DNA of 64,000 nucleotides from Ilex aquifolium (GCA_951799425.1 OX637404.1:19492045-19556044), one strand, 5' to 3'; positions 34,640-47,574 are shown, numbered from the stretch's first letter. The notes: generated by a model not told the origin, from the sequence alone. Numbers and translations are program-made.

Positions 34640-37600
34640 GAGAAGAGTCATTCCTGATTAGTCCTCTCATATCCTTTCTTTTCCTAGTAGAGGCACCAAC
34701 AGTGACCACCTCGTTAGGAAAAACCGACATGAACAACTCATAGTCCATCTCGAGAAATTTGGATTGAGCTTGCTTCTGAAAGTTCTCGAAGTCGTCTACA
34801 AAATTGTTGGCAACATTAGCCTTCTATTCATCTATCTAATTCTTCCTGACATCCATCTCAGCTTCCTAGTCAGAAAATTTCTTATTCATTTCAGCTAGCT
34901 GGGATTTTAATTGGACGTTCTCCCTATCTGCTTGGTCTCTCTTGAGACAAGCTCTCTCAGCAACTTCCACCAACTCATCATCCTTTGAGGATAGTCGATC
35001 CCTCAACATAGTCTCAGAAGAGGTAGAATCAATGAGCTGTTTGGATAGCTACGCTCTTTGCTTCTTCGTTGAGGCAAGATCAATCTCCTTGTCACCAAGA
35101 AGGCCCTTTATATGATGCATTTATATAGTAAGGGCACTGATATGGGTAGCAACCTACAAGAAACTAGGTAAGTTTGTCAGAAAGTGAAACTTCAAAGTGA
35201 AATAAAAGAGAGAGAGCAATGTACCGATAGAAGGCGATGAAGGGCATGCCTAGCCTTGTCGGCATAACTCAATCTGGAGGATTATTGAAGGTCAGCTTGT
35301 GAAATAATGCTCAAAAGTCCACAGGACCACAGCTAGCCAATTGAAGGCTGCTAAAAAGACTTGACATAGTGGGAGCCGATCTAGAGGAGCTCGGAGCGGG
35401 TTGAGATGTGTCAGAGGCCTCCAGCATGGTCATGGGAGCCGACAGCTCAACCGCTTCGACCCCGATAATAGTCATAGCGTTTTCTTGATCTCGAGGTCTA
35501 GTTAGAGCAAGAGTTGTGTCTGAAGCCGCGATCGATGTCTTGGGCCTTTGCTCAGGCGCAGAGGTACAAGCCTGCCTACGGTCAACTAGAGCATTTTTTG
35601 CCAATTCTCGATCATGAGGCATCCTCGTAGGACATGTGATAAAATATTTGCTCAGTGGAGTGAATAAAAATTCAAAATAACATGAGAACCACAAGCAGGA
35701 ATGTAACGCTTCAAAATCCACCTTGAAAGACATTACTATCTAGAAACCATTCAATTCATGAGAGTAACTAAGAATAACCATTAAATAATAAACCATGTAT
35801 CCATCTGAGAAAGAATAAATACTAAATTCAATGAAACCTTGTAACTTCTCCAACTTACAATTCAAAACCGAATAATATCTAGCAGCGGAATAATTAAAAC
35901 TAGTTAAACCATTATTTCATAGAAATCTCTTAAATAAAATAATCTAAACTAAAATGAAGCATATCTAAGCCTCCACTTCAGTATCCTCATACTGATCATC
36001 TCCAGTGTCGAGGTCGACCTGCTCATCTAATTCGACATCCTCCTCTTTGCCAAAATCTATAAATGCGTTGTAGGGGGTGAGAAAAAGCCCGTAGGAAATC
36101 CCTCTCAAACCCAAACAAGGTTTTAAAACAATAAAAATAAGGCAAGTCTCTTTTGAAAAATAACATATATATCGTTTTGAAAGTAAAACAATGACAGTTG
36201 TAATGATCTCAAGTGTACAGAATGTAATAAATCAAAGAAAGGAATAAACATGTCAGAATTAAAGTAATCAATTAATAACTCAGTAGCATCATCTCATATT
36301 CCCATGTATGTTGGCCGCTTCTCAGGAATCTACACAACGATTCTACCTCGTTCACACACCACAACCACACAATCTCAATCATTCCCCGCAGGGCCAAATC
36401 ACAAACCACTTTAGTCACGACATTGACGAATCCTTCCTAGAAAAGGTATATCATCCCTTAGCCTCGAACCTACATGAACAATAGTGGTTACTCTCACAAA
36501 CAATAATCTACTACAAGTGTTAGGCATCCATCTCACCCCCACTGGGATAAACTAACATCTAATACTCTATGACAGCTCTCAAAGGCAATTCGAGTCCATC
36601 ACACTCAAACCATACAAGAGATGAAACCACAATTTTCTCAACAATCACAATCTTAACCAATCACAATTTTCATAAGAGCTCAAGTATCAAAATTGCACAA
36701 TTCTCAATATACTGCACTAATAGTAATAATGAATTAAAATATGCTAGATATCATATCAAGAAAACCTTCACAATTCTGATATCAAAATTCTAGGATTTTG
36801 TCAAAAATCATAATTTCTTAGAACAAGAACAAATAGTTGATTGAAAACCTAATTTAATTAATAATATGAATTTTAGAATTCAAGAATCAATAGGTATTTC
36901 TCAATGGTTTCTTCCTATCCGAATTCTTTCTAAAATGCGTTTTAACCTCAGAATACCTCCTAACTTCTAATACACCTCCTAAGGTTTCTCGACCTTCCTG
37001 ATTCAATGGAAACCTTATTTTGACCTAAAAATATTTAAAAATTTACCTAACCACCCTTGTCATGCTTAAATGCCTATGAAACTCAAATTTCATGATCAAT
37101 TTATCTCCCAATTATTTATTTCTACCCTTACAACCTATATGATTCATTCTTAAGTCATTACATATATAAGCAAGAAAAAATAATTATGTCACTATATTAA
37201 GATGAACATGTGGAGATTTACAAGGAAACTCACAAGAAGAAGCTTCCTTCACCACGGGACTAGACCCTAGTCGAAACTTGACAGGGTCCTCAACCGTGAC
37301 CTTGCACCGCATAAGACAAGTCCTTAAAAGAATTCACAAGTCCTTGAAAGGCCACATGCAGAACAAGTCTTTCATCTAAGACTCCAAGGGAAGGAAGTTA
37401 GAAAAACAAAACTAGGCAAATCAGAGTAAAAAAGGAGGCCCAGAATAAGGCAACTCACCCAAATTTTTGGGGATCTCCCACATTTGGGGGACACTAATAG
37501 ATCTAGCTGCCTCATTGTCAAAATCCCTGACATCCTTGGATACGAAGAAGAACGTACATCGCCAACCATCAAGGGAAGAAGGAAGCTTAGAGATCAGCTT

Positions 37601-37990
37601 AGGCATTCCAACTTTCTTTGCAAAGCAGTAAAAACCAGGAAAAAAAGAATGCACCAAACAAAAGAAATGGAGAAATTCATAAATAGGAAGGGAAGAACAA
37701 TCACGGTCTGACACCAATAAATAAGAAATGCCATCAAAAAACCTCATCCCTCCATGGATAGCCTAAAGGGGCACATGTTGAAGTAATGAAGGACTGGTCT
37801 AACAAACGGCCGCAGAGGAAACCTTAGGCCAACTTCAAACGACAATTCAAAGAAGCAGATCTTGAAGGGAAGGTAGAAGTTACAACGGATTTTTGGGGAT
37901 CTGACGTGTACCGAGACCCCATTAGGGAATCTGTAGCGTTCCCTAATGTCGACAACTTCAAGCTTAGTGATGACACTAGGCTCCATTAGG
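34640..37990 (-). other. Antisense gene unit 1 of the Tat-like element (fossil)
   Basis: Minus-strand coding traces in order: a domain with ERYRFPNGVSVHV then GLRFPLRPFVRPVLHYFN (about 37986-37744), a linked part with WRCTFFFVSKDVRDF (about 37747-37421), a Ser/Thr/Pro-rich linker (about 35733-35311) and a charged coiled-coil tail (about 35130-34640). The first domain resembles the plant 'putative gypsy type transposon' family carried antisense by some Tat-lineage elements. Decayed. Its role in the element's life is not known to me. Confidence 0.5.
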
Positions 37991-38459
37991 GAGGATCAAG
38001 TTGGGTCTTCCAAGCTACATGAGACTCTCTTTTTTTGCAAAAGAAGCCTCGAGCTTTCCTATACTAGCATCCATGGCGACCAAAAAATGTACCTAGGAAA
38101 TGCAAAAAATTTGGCAAAAAGAAAATTTGACGGGCTCATCTTCTCCCCTCAAGCAACACTCTCACACCGAAGTACAAAGAAAAGAAAGGTGAACAACGAA
38201 AAAAATGAAAATATGGAAAAGTTTAAATAGGATTTTTCATTTTGGCGATTCATCTCCCTGAGATGCATTTAATACAATGGAAACACATTAAATGAGCTTG
38301 ATATCCTAGACATGTGGCTCCACGAGATTGAAATGGCGCACAAATCTAGGTGCATGCCATGGTCCACAATCGCACAACTGCACAGTAGAAGGATACCTGT
38401 CAAAGTTATGTCCTTTTAGTAGCCCCTCGACAATTATAGTTTGTTCCAGAAGCCGTACA

Positions 38460-38720
38460 TCTTCTCTAAGCTTTGCATCTAGGAAGAGCTCCTTGGATTT
38501 CTAAGCTTCTCAGCTAGAATGAGTTCTTCAAATATCTATGCTTTGTAGCTAGGAAAAGCTCCTCAGATTTCTAAGCTTTTCAGCTCCTCAAATTTCTAAG
38601 CTTCTCAGCTAGGATGAGCTCCTAAGATTCCCAAGTTTTTAGGCTAGGATGAGCTCCTAAGATATCTAAGCTCCTTATCTAGGAATGGCCTCCTCGATCT
38701 TTCAAACTTCCTAGTTGGTC
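38460..38720. repeat. About 36-bp degenerate tandem repeat
   Basis: Five to seven loose copies of a unit with AGCTTCTCAGCTAGGATGAG and CTCCTAAGATTTCTA. It is placed relative to the second antisense unit much as the 34003-34440 array is to the first. Confidence 0.6.
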
Positions 38721-38989
38721 CTTAAGAGGCACATCCTCAACTGAAGGCCGAACATGATTAAGTTGTCTCGACCGTAATAAGTTAACAACGTAAGACATTA
38801 AGCATAAATCACATACCTTAAGAAAGATACTTATCTTCCAGAGGTGTTAGGAGGCAGTTGATCAATAACCCCCCTCCCCCCTGTATGACATAAATTTGGG
38901 GAAAAGGGGTATAAAAACAAAATTGTCTTTAAAGGAAGTCAATATTAACACAAAATGTCAAGTACAAATAGATGATCTCCATGCCAAAA

Positions 38990-40990
38990 GAAAAAAAAAA
39001 CGGACTAAAAGGTCTTGGGGATCTAGTAAAGCGGTGCTTCGCATATGCTCTTGCCCCCCACCTCTTGTGGCTCAACAACATCGTCGACTGGGACCTCAGC
39101 CCCTTTTTTCTTTACTCTTTTTGGAAACACCTGCATGAAGGAGTCAAAATTTAGCTTCGAAAATTTCTTGTCGGCCTAAGCCTGGAAGTTCTCAAAGTCC
39201 TCAACGAAGCTATTGGCGGCCTTCTCCTGAAGTTTCTCTATCTCCTCATCCTTGGCCTTTAAGAATGCTTCCAACCTCTACAAAGCATCTCCCAACTCAA
39301 GCTGTGCCTTGGAAGTCTCTTCAAAATCAGCTCTCAACTTCATCATTTCTTCCTCGACTCCAGTCTCCTCAGATTTAGCAGTGTCCACAACCATAACCAA
39401 GTTAGTGACCTCAGACTCCTTGGAGGCCAAGTCATTATTTAGAAAATATTGAGAAAGCTTGAGCTCATCCACGTCATGCTGAAGAGCCCCGAGGCACTCC
39501 TTGCAAATAGCCAGTTCCAAGGCTTTATCCTTGTAGAGCTTGAGCAATTCTTGTCCCTTGGTTCATGGCTTTGACATAAGCAGTGCACTACAAATGAAGA
39601 AGAGGATAATCAGAAGGATAGCACATAAAAAAAAAAAAAAAAAGAGGAAAGAAGAAAAGGAGAAACTATACCGCAAAAAAACCATAGAGGGCATGGGAGA
39701 CCTTGTTGTTGAAGTTGAGCTTCATAATTTCACAGAGTTCATCCTTCAGAACCACATTGAGAAGAGTCTGCACGACCGACGAAAGATCACGCAAAAAGGA
39801 AGGTTTATCTCCAACCTAAACGGGACAGTCTGAGCTGACACCAACTGTTTCTTTCTCAAGAGTAGCCGAGGTAGTAGTCTCAAATGCGGTGGAGACCTAG
39901 GGAATAGGAGTAGGAGCACTTGTATTTTGAGGAGCAATCTCGTTTAAAACGACTACAGTTTTTTCTACGAGACCTATTCCTTCAAGATAGGTTAAAGCTA
40001 GGGGATCTTGCCTATTGGGTCACAAATTATCAAGAGGAGGAGCCAAGGCACCCCTTGACGGCAGGAGGATAGTCAATTCCGACCTCTTGGTGTTAAGGAG
40101 ATTAGTCATTTTCACCAGTTGGCTCCGCTTCCTTTCCGCTATTGCCTTTCTCACAACTCTTAATGAGGATCTATCAAAGCAGAACTTGGAACAGCAAAAG
40201 AAGGTCAAAAAAAAAAAAAACAAAAAAAATTATTAGTCTACATTTAGCTGCATACCAGAAAAGGGGCTTCTCAAAAGGAGGGCCTAACTCGTATTTGGCC
40301 AAATTATCTGGAGTCATGAGCTCTTTAAAAGACCTCAAACAGTGTTCTTCAGCCTTGGTAGTTTGAATCAGCTTGGCGATGGTAAGGGGAGGTTGGAATC
40401 CTGTAGTTGTGTTTTAGCCAAGGTCAGTTTCATAAAAATGTACATGAGAGTACATAGGAAAACACCAACTAAATACCTCATCCACAGATGCAAGACTTAT
40501 GCGTATTTCGTGGCACATCCTAGAGGCGGGGAACTCGAAGGATGTCACTAACATTCCCTGTCAGCTCCCAGACATCCCTGAGAATAAAAAATAAATCCTC
40601 CTTCCAACATTTGTGTGAGGTAGGGAGGTCGAAAATTAACCCTTTAACCATCACTCTCTTGGCAAAATAGAGAAATTTTGGAGATGGGGAAGACTTCAGA
40701 TGGAAGTAGTAGGCAAACTCAGACAAAGTGGGAGGATATTCAATGCCATTCTCCCACCAATGGACCAACAGACCCACCAAAAGACCCCACCCAATAGGAG
40801 ATAAACCTAGTTGGACAAAGATTATAGTGGCAAAGGACCTCACGAATAAAAGGATGCGTTGGGAACCTGAGGCCTGACTCAAAGGCAGACACAAAGAAGT
40901 TCTTGAGAACATAAACATTACATCCATCTTCAGCCTCTGGAACATGAATCATTACCCCGTTGGGAAAGCGATACTGCTCCATGAGGGCCT
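38990..40990 (-). other. Antisense gene unit 2 of the Tat-like element (fossil)
   Basis: A second minus-strand unit parallel to the one at 34640-37990: MEQYRFPNGVMIHVPEAEDG then GLRFPTHPFIREVLCHYNLC (about 40982-40740), a linked part with LFFILRDVWELTG (about 40630-40520), and a coiled coil with ELKLSQYFLNNDLASKESEV (about 39547-39278). It is related to, but clearly diverged from, unit 1. The same order in both units points to an internal duplication or nested elements. Decayed. Confidence 0.5.
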
Positions 40991-41997
40991 GGGCCCAATT
41001 TTTGGTAATATGACTCTGAGTTGAAGTCGCAATACAGGTCAGATCAGAACCTCCTCCGGGCGGCCCGAAGTAGTTTCTTCAAGATCGAGGACACGTGTAG
41101 AGACTCCTCCAGGTCGTTTTGGATGAGCTTCCCTAGTCTCAATTAAGGCTAAAGGAAGCTCATCTTCATGAACTTCCTTACTATGGAGATCCTCGTCCCC
41201 GGGAAAAAAGTAAGACTCCTCGTCCTCAACACTCCCCCAAAGCATTTAAGAGATGGAAGAAGAGAACTCGAAAAAAGTGTCAAATACAACACTCACCATA
41301 GGAATCCCAAACCCTAGCCTACGATATAATTAGGACAAATGGGGGGAGAAATATTCTAGGGCACTCAGATCAAGGCTCCAAACCCTAACCAAAGATAGCC
41401 TGAACACTGAAGGATGATTGACAAAAGAAGGGAGAGGTGCAAAGGATCCAAGGGAACTCCTAAAGAAACAAAACTTAAGGACTATGAATCAAAACCCTAC
41501 AGACTATCACCAAGGATCAATTCGATCCAAGGGGGAATAAGGGGAGAGGGATATACCTAAAGAGTAGGCAAATTAGATGGGAAGATGATGAAGAGATAGA
41601 CTGCACAACACCCAAAACTTTGATGTCTTTCTCTCTTTGTTGTTTCAGCAACGGGGTTGGGGGCCTCGCAACAGTGAAGGTAAGAAGTTCAAACACCTTC
41701 GTGTTTTTGAAGTTCAATCCCCTCATGTGCAATTAATACGCTATGCATGAGTCTAAAAGCATCTTGCGCCATTGATTGAGGCTACACGTACATGTACGAT
41801 GAAAGCATCCCAAAAATCGAGGCATCAAATACACTTTACCTTTACGTAACTGTGCCTCCTCAACCAAATGGTCACATCGCATCACATCGATGTTTTAGCG
41901 AGTGACGCACCTACGAGACATAAACCTTACCTTTAGGTCAATCCAACCCTGACTTGGAGCCAGTACAGTACGGTCCGAGCTCGGGTTGGGGGGCAAC

Positions 41998-42756
41998 TGA
42001 TGATACCATGAACCAGAATTAAGCTCAGTTTATCAAAGCTCAACATTGAAGAACTCGCCCATGAAGTCCAGAGCTGAAAATGACTAGTAAAGGGTGTGAG
42101 CTCCTTGCCGACATAATTGAGAGCTTCTAGTACAACACAGCTACAAAGCTTGGCTAGGTTGACCTCCTAGCTTTAACATGTCTTAAGGAGGAGAGCTTCT
42201 CTTGGACCACCAAACGATACCTAATTAGCTCGGCCACAACCTCGGAAACTCGGATATGCATTTTAGAAGACGAAGAAGGCCCGATGAACCATCCCTACCT
42301 TGGGCTCGAAGATATCACTTCGAAGATGGCACCTAATCATTTCTAAAAGGACACGTGGAATAGTGTCAGAAATCCTCTAACGAAAAAATATTCCCCAAGA
42401 TGATTCTAACAGATTGGGGGGACCACGCAAGCTCGAATAAAGACAAAAGCTAATCCCTATATAAATAGGAGGATATACCCTATGAAAAAGAGATAGAATC
42501 TCTTTGTATCAATCTTTTTCTCCAAGCAATACAAACCAATGAGTAAGAGACTCCATTGGAATGGACTAACTTAACTCTTTAGTTTGGTGAACCAATGAAC
42601 TTCCTGAGTCATTTTATTCTCGTAAGCTATCATTTCCAATGACCAAAAGGAGCTGTTCAGCCCCAAACTCACAAAACTACCACACACACATACAAATGTC
42701 GATCTTTGGATCTCCCTACACCCTCTTCGTCCTTATACCTTTATTTTACGCCATCA
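41998..42756 (+). repeat. Right LTR of the Tat-like element
   Basis: 759 bp with the same termini as the left LTR, preceded by a G-rich polypurine tract. Confidence 0.85.
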
Positions 42757-43440
42757 GGATGCTTTTCATTTCATCTTCATGTCCGTGGGAAGCTATTACT
42801 ATTCTACTAATATTGTTGAATTATACTTCACTCTACTATACTTATCAATCTGTTCTCAAATGTCATTTAAACTTTCACTTTTCAATGTAAAAGTTACCAA
42901 ACAGGCTTTGATTAGAAAAAATGGAAAGCGATTTTTGCAAGTATACTTTCACATTGAGAAATGTGGGTTTAAACCACGATTTCTGTAACCGCCACTAAAA
43001 CAAAAAATAAATTAAAAATTACAATAAAATTAAAAAGTTAAAATAGAATGGTGAAAAAATGTTGTGTGGGTGCATGTGTAGGCGAGTGAGCAGAACCATT
43101 GAACAAGTCCTCTGCGTTTCATAAAGGGCAAGGAATCTTTGTTTTAATTCATCTATTTACTATTTATATCATTCTCTTCTCAAGCTATTATATAGACTCA
43201 GATGCTCTTTATTATAATTTCATTCAATTTCACTCAATAGTAGATCATTCATCTTGTGTGGTTGAGGGACTCACTTACAAATGGTGTCTCCCGCAAGAAT
43301 ATATATAAAATTAAAAGAAAATATAATAGAGATGATCACAATCATAATATATTTGGTTGCATAAGTATTATCAATAATTTTCTCCCCCAGTCATCTTAGG
43401 CATTTACTTGTTTACATATATCGTTCAGTCAACTATATCA
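42757..43440. other. Gene-free stretch beyond the Tat-like element
   Basis: AT-rich. Short open frames have no domain signature. No element ends recognised. Confidence 0.5.
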
Positions 43441-43449
43441 TTTGAATTA

Positions 43450-43975
43450 GTTTCTTTTTAAGAGAACGTTTGAGATGACTTTTAAAAAGTGTTTTTAAGA
43501 CTTGTGACTTCTCATAAACACTTTGAAAAAAAAATTAGCTTTTTTTAAAAAAAAAAAAGTAAGTAAGAGAAAAAAAAAATTAAAAAAAAATTTATCTCTT
43601 AAATAAGTAAGTAAAAATAAACTTAAAAAAATAACTTTTACTTCCTTAAAATCACTTCTTCATAAAACACTACTTATTCTTATATTACCACAACCACCAC
43701 CAGTGCCGTCACCACTTCCTAACTCCACCGCCACCACCACTACCCACCACCGCCCAACACCATCACCCCCACCGCCAACCCACCCACCACCACCATCAAT
43801 CAACACCACCACCACCCCAGCCGCCACCACTACCCAACACCACCGCCCACATCCATCACCATCACCATCACCACCACTACCCACCGCCACCACCGTTGTC
43901 GCCATCCACCATCGTTACCCAATGTCGCCACCACCCACCACCACCACTCAATTTTTAATATATGTTTTGAAGATA
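43450..43975 (+). repeat. Third CCA-rich block with shared leader
   Basis: A leader (GTTTGAGATGACTTTTAAAAA then CTTGTGACTTCTCATAAAC, about 43467-43520) is clearly related to the sequence just before the minisatellites in the Helitron pair (near 7475-7520 and 8650-8700). It is followed by about 250 bp of CCACCA-rich repeat (43690-43955). The Helitron TC and CTAG ends are absent here. The long His/Pro/Thr frame is compositional. Confidence 0.7.
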
Positions 43976-44823
43976 TATTAAAAATTGAGACATAAATAAG
44001 TATTTTTTAATTGAAAATTCAAATGCACTTTTTGATAAAATATTTTTTTATTTGAGTGCTTTTTTGTATTTTTTTTTTTTTTTTGCTTGAGAAAAATGTA
44101 GTATAGGCTAGAGCAGAGAAATTTAAATAACTACCTAATTAACTACATAACCTAGGACTAAATCTAAGGGGAGGAGACATTGCATCCTGGTGCATTGCTT
44201 TGACTACTGGATGTGGGATTTGATCTCCCTATAGATAACCTGAATGCTTTGTCTTCAAGCCCCACTTTGCAAGTTCATGAGCCGTTACATTAGCATCCCG
44301 GTATGTGTGTACTATGCTCCAATCCAGATGCTTTTCGATCAAGTGCTTGAGATCTTGAACAATTGGTCATATTGCCTAAGGCACCTTGATATGATTAAGC
44401 ATGACAGCATGAACAATTGTTTGAGAGTCGCTCTCAATGGTAACATAACTCCGCCTCTCATAAGGTGGTTGGTTGTTGCTTCCATATTGACTTTTACTCC
44501 TTTGAATGTTCCACCCATTTTCCTAGCCATGACTGCTGAATAGGGATGTTCCTTTCCTAAGGCAGCATACATTTTAATTTCTCCATCTTCAGGTGATGCT
44601 CAAGTATGGATAAAGGGAGGGGGTCTGTTTCATTTGGGACTTCAGCTTTGTTAGAGAGGAGGGAGATGTTCTTTGGTAGATTAGAAATGTTTTGAAACTC
44701 CTAAAATTTTCGTTCAATATCTTGAAAGATTTTGTGAACCTCAATAGGGACATGATGAAATTGCGATTGATTCCTCCAATACCACAAAGAGGACACTATT
44801 ATTATTATAGTTGCAAATCTATA

Positions 44824-46821
44824 TCTATATACTACTAATAAAAGTACCTTAGATAAAAAACTTTTGAATTCCTCTTTTACCCTTAAACAAAATTATAAAG
44901 ACAATTATACCTCACACTAATAATTTCATTTAAAACTTTTGAGTTTCTATTTTGTCCTTAAATAAATATATGAACACTTATGGCTTAAATCATAAAAATT
45001 TGACATTGTGTGTACCCTTGAAGAACCCTATAAATTCAATGATTACCAATATATAAGCCTTCAGCTACCTTCTCCTTTTAAGGAGTTGTGTAGTTGTTTG
45101 GTGTTTAACAAAAAAACTCTTGTCCTCCGGGACTTGTCCCACATCGGGACTCTGGTGTGTGTGCGTGTGTCTTTATAAGCCTTCAGCTACCTTCTCCTTT
45201 TAAGGAGTTGTGTAGTTGTTTGGTGTTTAACAAAAAAAAAAAAAATTCATAAAAGTCACTACTTAAAAATAAAAAATTATTTTCTAATTTTATCCCAACA
45301 CAATTTAATAAAGTCTATATTATAATTTTCGTAACTGTGATTTAACAATAATATAAAATCAATATTATCCTTAATCTAAAGATTACTCTAATTGAATTTT
45401 TTTTTTTTTATATGGATTCATAATATAAAACTAATTTTTTCATTGGTCTAATATGTATTATAACTTATCTAAGTTGTAGACCTTATAGATTCTAGAAATA
45501 GTGCAAACAAGTACTAAGAGTTCTTGAGAGTAAATATCAAATTATAACAATGACTTATGAAATGTATATGGAATCAAGCCCTTTAAAATCTGACTTTTGA
45601 ATTTTTCATCAGTTATTAATATCTTATATATTTAGATAAATCTAACAATGAATTTAGAATTAAATTCCTTTAACTAGAGATAAGTTAGTCTTGAGGATTT
45701 TCCTAAAATTTTAATCCCTCAAGATAAATGTTGCAAAAGAAACAAGTTTTTGTAGTTGAAACATGTACGTCTTCTATCTATTGGTTTGTATGGAACTTAA
45801 AGCTGTAACTCGCTCATAATCTATATTTGAAGGCGTGTTATGATGATTTACTTGATTATCCTGTTATCTTGTGTTCTATTATAGAAATACAATATCTTTT
45901 GTGGTGATTTTATCAAACTTTTCTCTCGCAAAGTTTGTATCACTGTGATTCATGCAACCAATGACTATGGACTCTTAGCAAGTATAGTAGATTTACCACA
46001 CAAAAACGTATAGTCTCAATCAGCCTTCCAGTATTCATGGGGTGATCAATCAATCTGGAAGTAATCAATTTAGCATGCAGTCTAACTTCTTAGAACATTA
46101 TTGTGGTTGGAACACATAACAATATATAATATATCCAAACAACAAGTATCAAATGGCATATATTTTGATTCGTATGTGTATATTTAATTATTTTAACATA
46201 CTGATAAGAAATAACATCACCGTTATATATTAAACTTGTCCATATGCAACGCACATATGTACCAATGTGTCAAGTGATAACTTCACATTAAAAAATATTA
46301 TTGATAAATAAAATTGTATATTTGTCTAATAGGAGTATGCATTGGTAAATCAATATATTATAAGTTTAGCACAATGCATTTTATAAAAGAACAAAATATT
46401 TACAAAGAGTTAAAGAAAAATTCGAAAGAGAACATAATAGAATCCAAAAAAAGGGCGACATAAAAAACTAAGTCTTACATTTGGGAAGAATTGTCTGCTT
46501 GACCTCTTAGCTGATTTAGTTTTAAGAGACCGAAGGATTTCCAATTAGACTAGACCAAATTGGTTTGATTATTAATTATCTTTAAATTTTGAAAGAGGAG
46601 ATTGTTATGGTAGGTATGTGTGGGTATGTGACCAATGTATTTTACCATATTTATAATTAAACTATAAAATAGGACTCATAAATTACAAAAATCACATTTT
46701 GAGACAATTTTTGATAATATTCCAGTTCTAAATAAATTAACCTATATACCGATATGATAAATATAAAATCAAAACTATTGTAAAAAATAATTCATGTGCA
46801 ATGCACGTGTGCAATATCTAG
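44824..46821 (+). mobile_element. Non-autonomous Helitron, 2.0 kb, inside the LINE
   Basis: The 5' end TCTATATACTACTAATAAAAG follows an A. The 3' end is CTAG followed by T, with hairpin CATGTGC-AAT-GCACGTG ending 8 nt before it. The LINE reading resumes on the far side, which supports both borders. The interior is AT-rich with no helicase or Rep domain. A second hairpin of the same style (CATATGCAACGCACATATG, about 46241-46259) may mark an older terminus. Confidence 0.7.
45053..45245 (+). repeat. 65-bp direct repeat flanking a USE/TATA-like pair
   Basis: Two near-identical copies (about 45053-45117 and 45175-45245) of a unit from ATAAGCCTTCAGCTACCTTC to GTGTTTAAC followed by an A run. Between them lies GTCCCACATCG (45136-45146), an exact match to the plant snRNA upstream element RTCCCACATCG. 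TTATAAG follows about 26 bp later and leads into the second copy. The A-rich ends suggest retroposition. No known snRNA sequence is recognisable. Confidence 0.55.
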
Positions 46822-47574
46822 TAGGATTAAATGGACATGTTGTGGGGAATGAGGGCCAAACAATAAAGTCGGATGCTTCAGATTGTGGAACCAGTCTTGA
46901 AATGTCAGGTTGGGAAATTGATCTATATGAAGGCCCCATTTTCTGAACTAGATGTTACGAGTAATGGGGCATAGAAAGAATAAGTGGATCTTAGTTTCTG
47001 TTTGTTGTTGGCATAGGGGAGACGCAATATCTTCAATGGGAAATCTTGTAGCCAATAAGCTCTTGATTGGGAGACTCTCAGTGATGGCCCTCCATAGGGT
47101 TAACTTGTGCCTTTCATGGATCTTTGTCTTCCAAAAGATTTTCCAATCAGCATGATCAAGATAGTGGCTTTGTAAATCTCTTTCACCTCTACATGTCCTA
47201 TATGCTGATTTTGTTGTGAATTGTCCATTACATGAGGGGATCCAAATCGTTTAATCTTGGGAAAATTGGAAGGGGTACACCAAATTAGACTTATTTGGCA
47301 AAAAGTACACCGAAAAAAATGTGAGGTTATTAAGTCCTTAATTTTGATACTTATTTGTATCCAAGTACATAATTTGAATTGTGACATTTTTGTCCTCCAT
47401 TGATCAATGTGTATTTTTTATTGGAAAGTGTTTAGTTTTCAAATTATATTTGTGTATTAAATATTTCCTAGTTTTATGAGAGAGAAATATATCACTTTCC
47501 AAAAAAATTTTAAATTTTGAATACACTATTATTTTTAGTTTTTTTAAGAGAGAAATATACACTGGTTGAGCCGA

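Larger units (their letters stand above)
32268..42756 (+). mobile_element. Ty3/gypsy Tat-like element with two LTRs (fossil)
   Basis: A 10.5-kb element bounded by LTRs at 32268-33033 and 41998-42756, each running TGATG...CATCA. A primer-type stretch TTTGGTACCGTTTATGGG (33035-33052) and a polypurine tract before the right LTR (about 41983-41996) are present. A gag start (MAITRG near 33103) is visible, but no RT or integrase was recognised. The interior instead holds two minus-strand gene-like units of the antisense-ORF kind known in the Tat lineage. LTRs differ by roughly 10-12% over the first 125 bp by eye, pointing to several million years. It is extensively broken. No clean 5-bp target duplication was found. 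Confidence 0.8.
44069..47258 (-). mobile_element. LINE 3' part, interrupted by a Helitron
   Basis: The minus-strand LINE begins, at the break made by the MULE (47258), inside ORF2: DRLIWIPSCNGQFTTKSAYR, then ADWKIFWKTKIHERHKLTLW (zf-RVT region). It is interrupted at 46821-44824 by a Helitron and resumes with LWYWRNQSQFHHVPIEV and a C-terminal RNase H (LDWSIVHTYRDANVTAHELA, about 44330-44260). It ends in an A tail (plus-strand T run 44069-44084). Endonuclease and RT proper are missing. There are several stops and shifts. No TSD is testable, since one side lies beyond the window. Confidence 0.7.

Noticed and set aside
32268-42756. A 5-bp target duplication for the Tat-like element
   Set aside because: GAATA before and GGATG after do not match. 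The borders rest on the shared TGATG...CATCA LTR ends instead.
43660-43981. Pro/Thr/His-rich and Gly/Val-rich frames
   Set aside because: The same CCA-repeat artefact as above.
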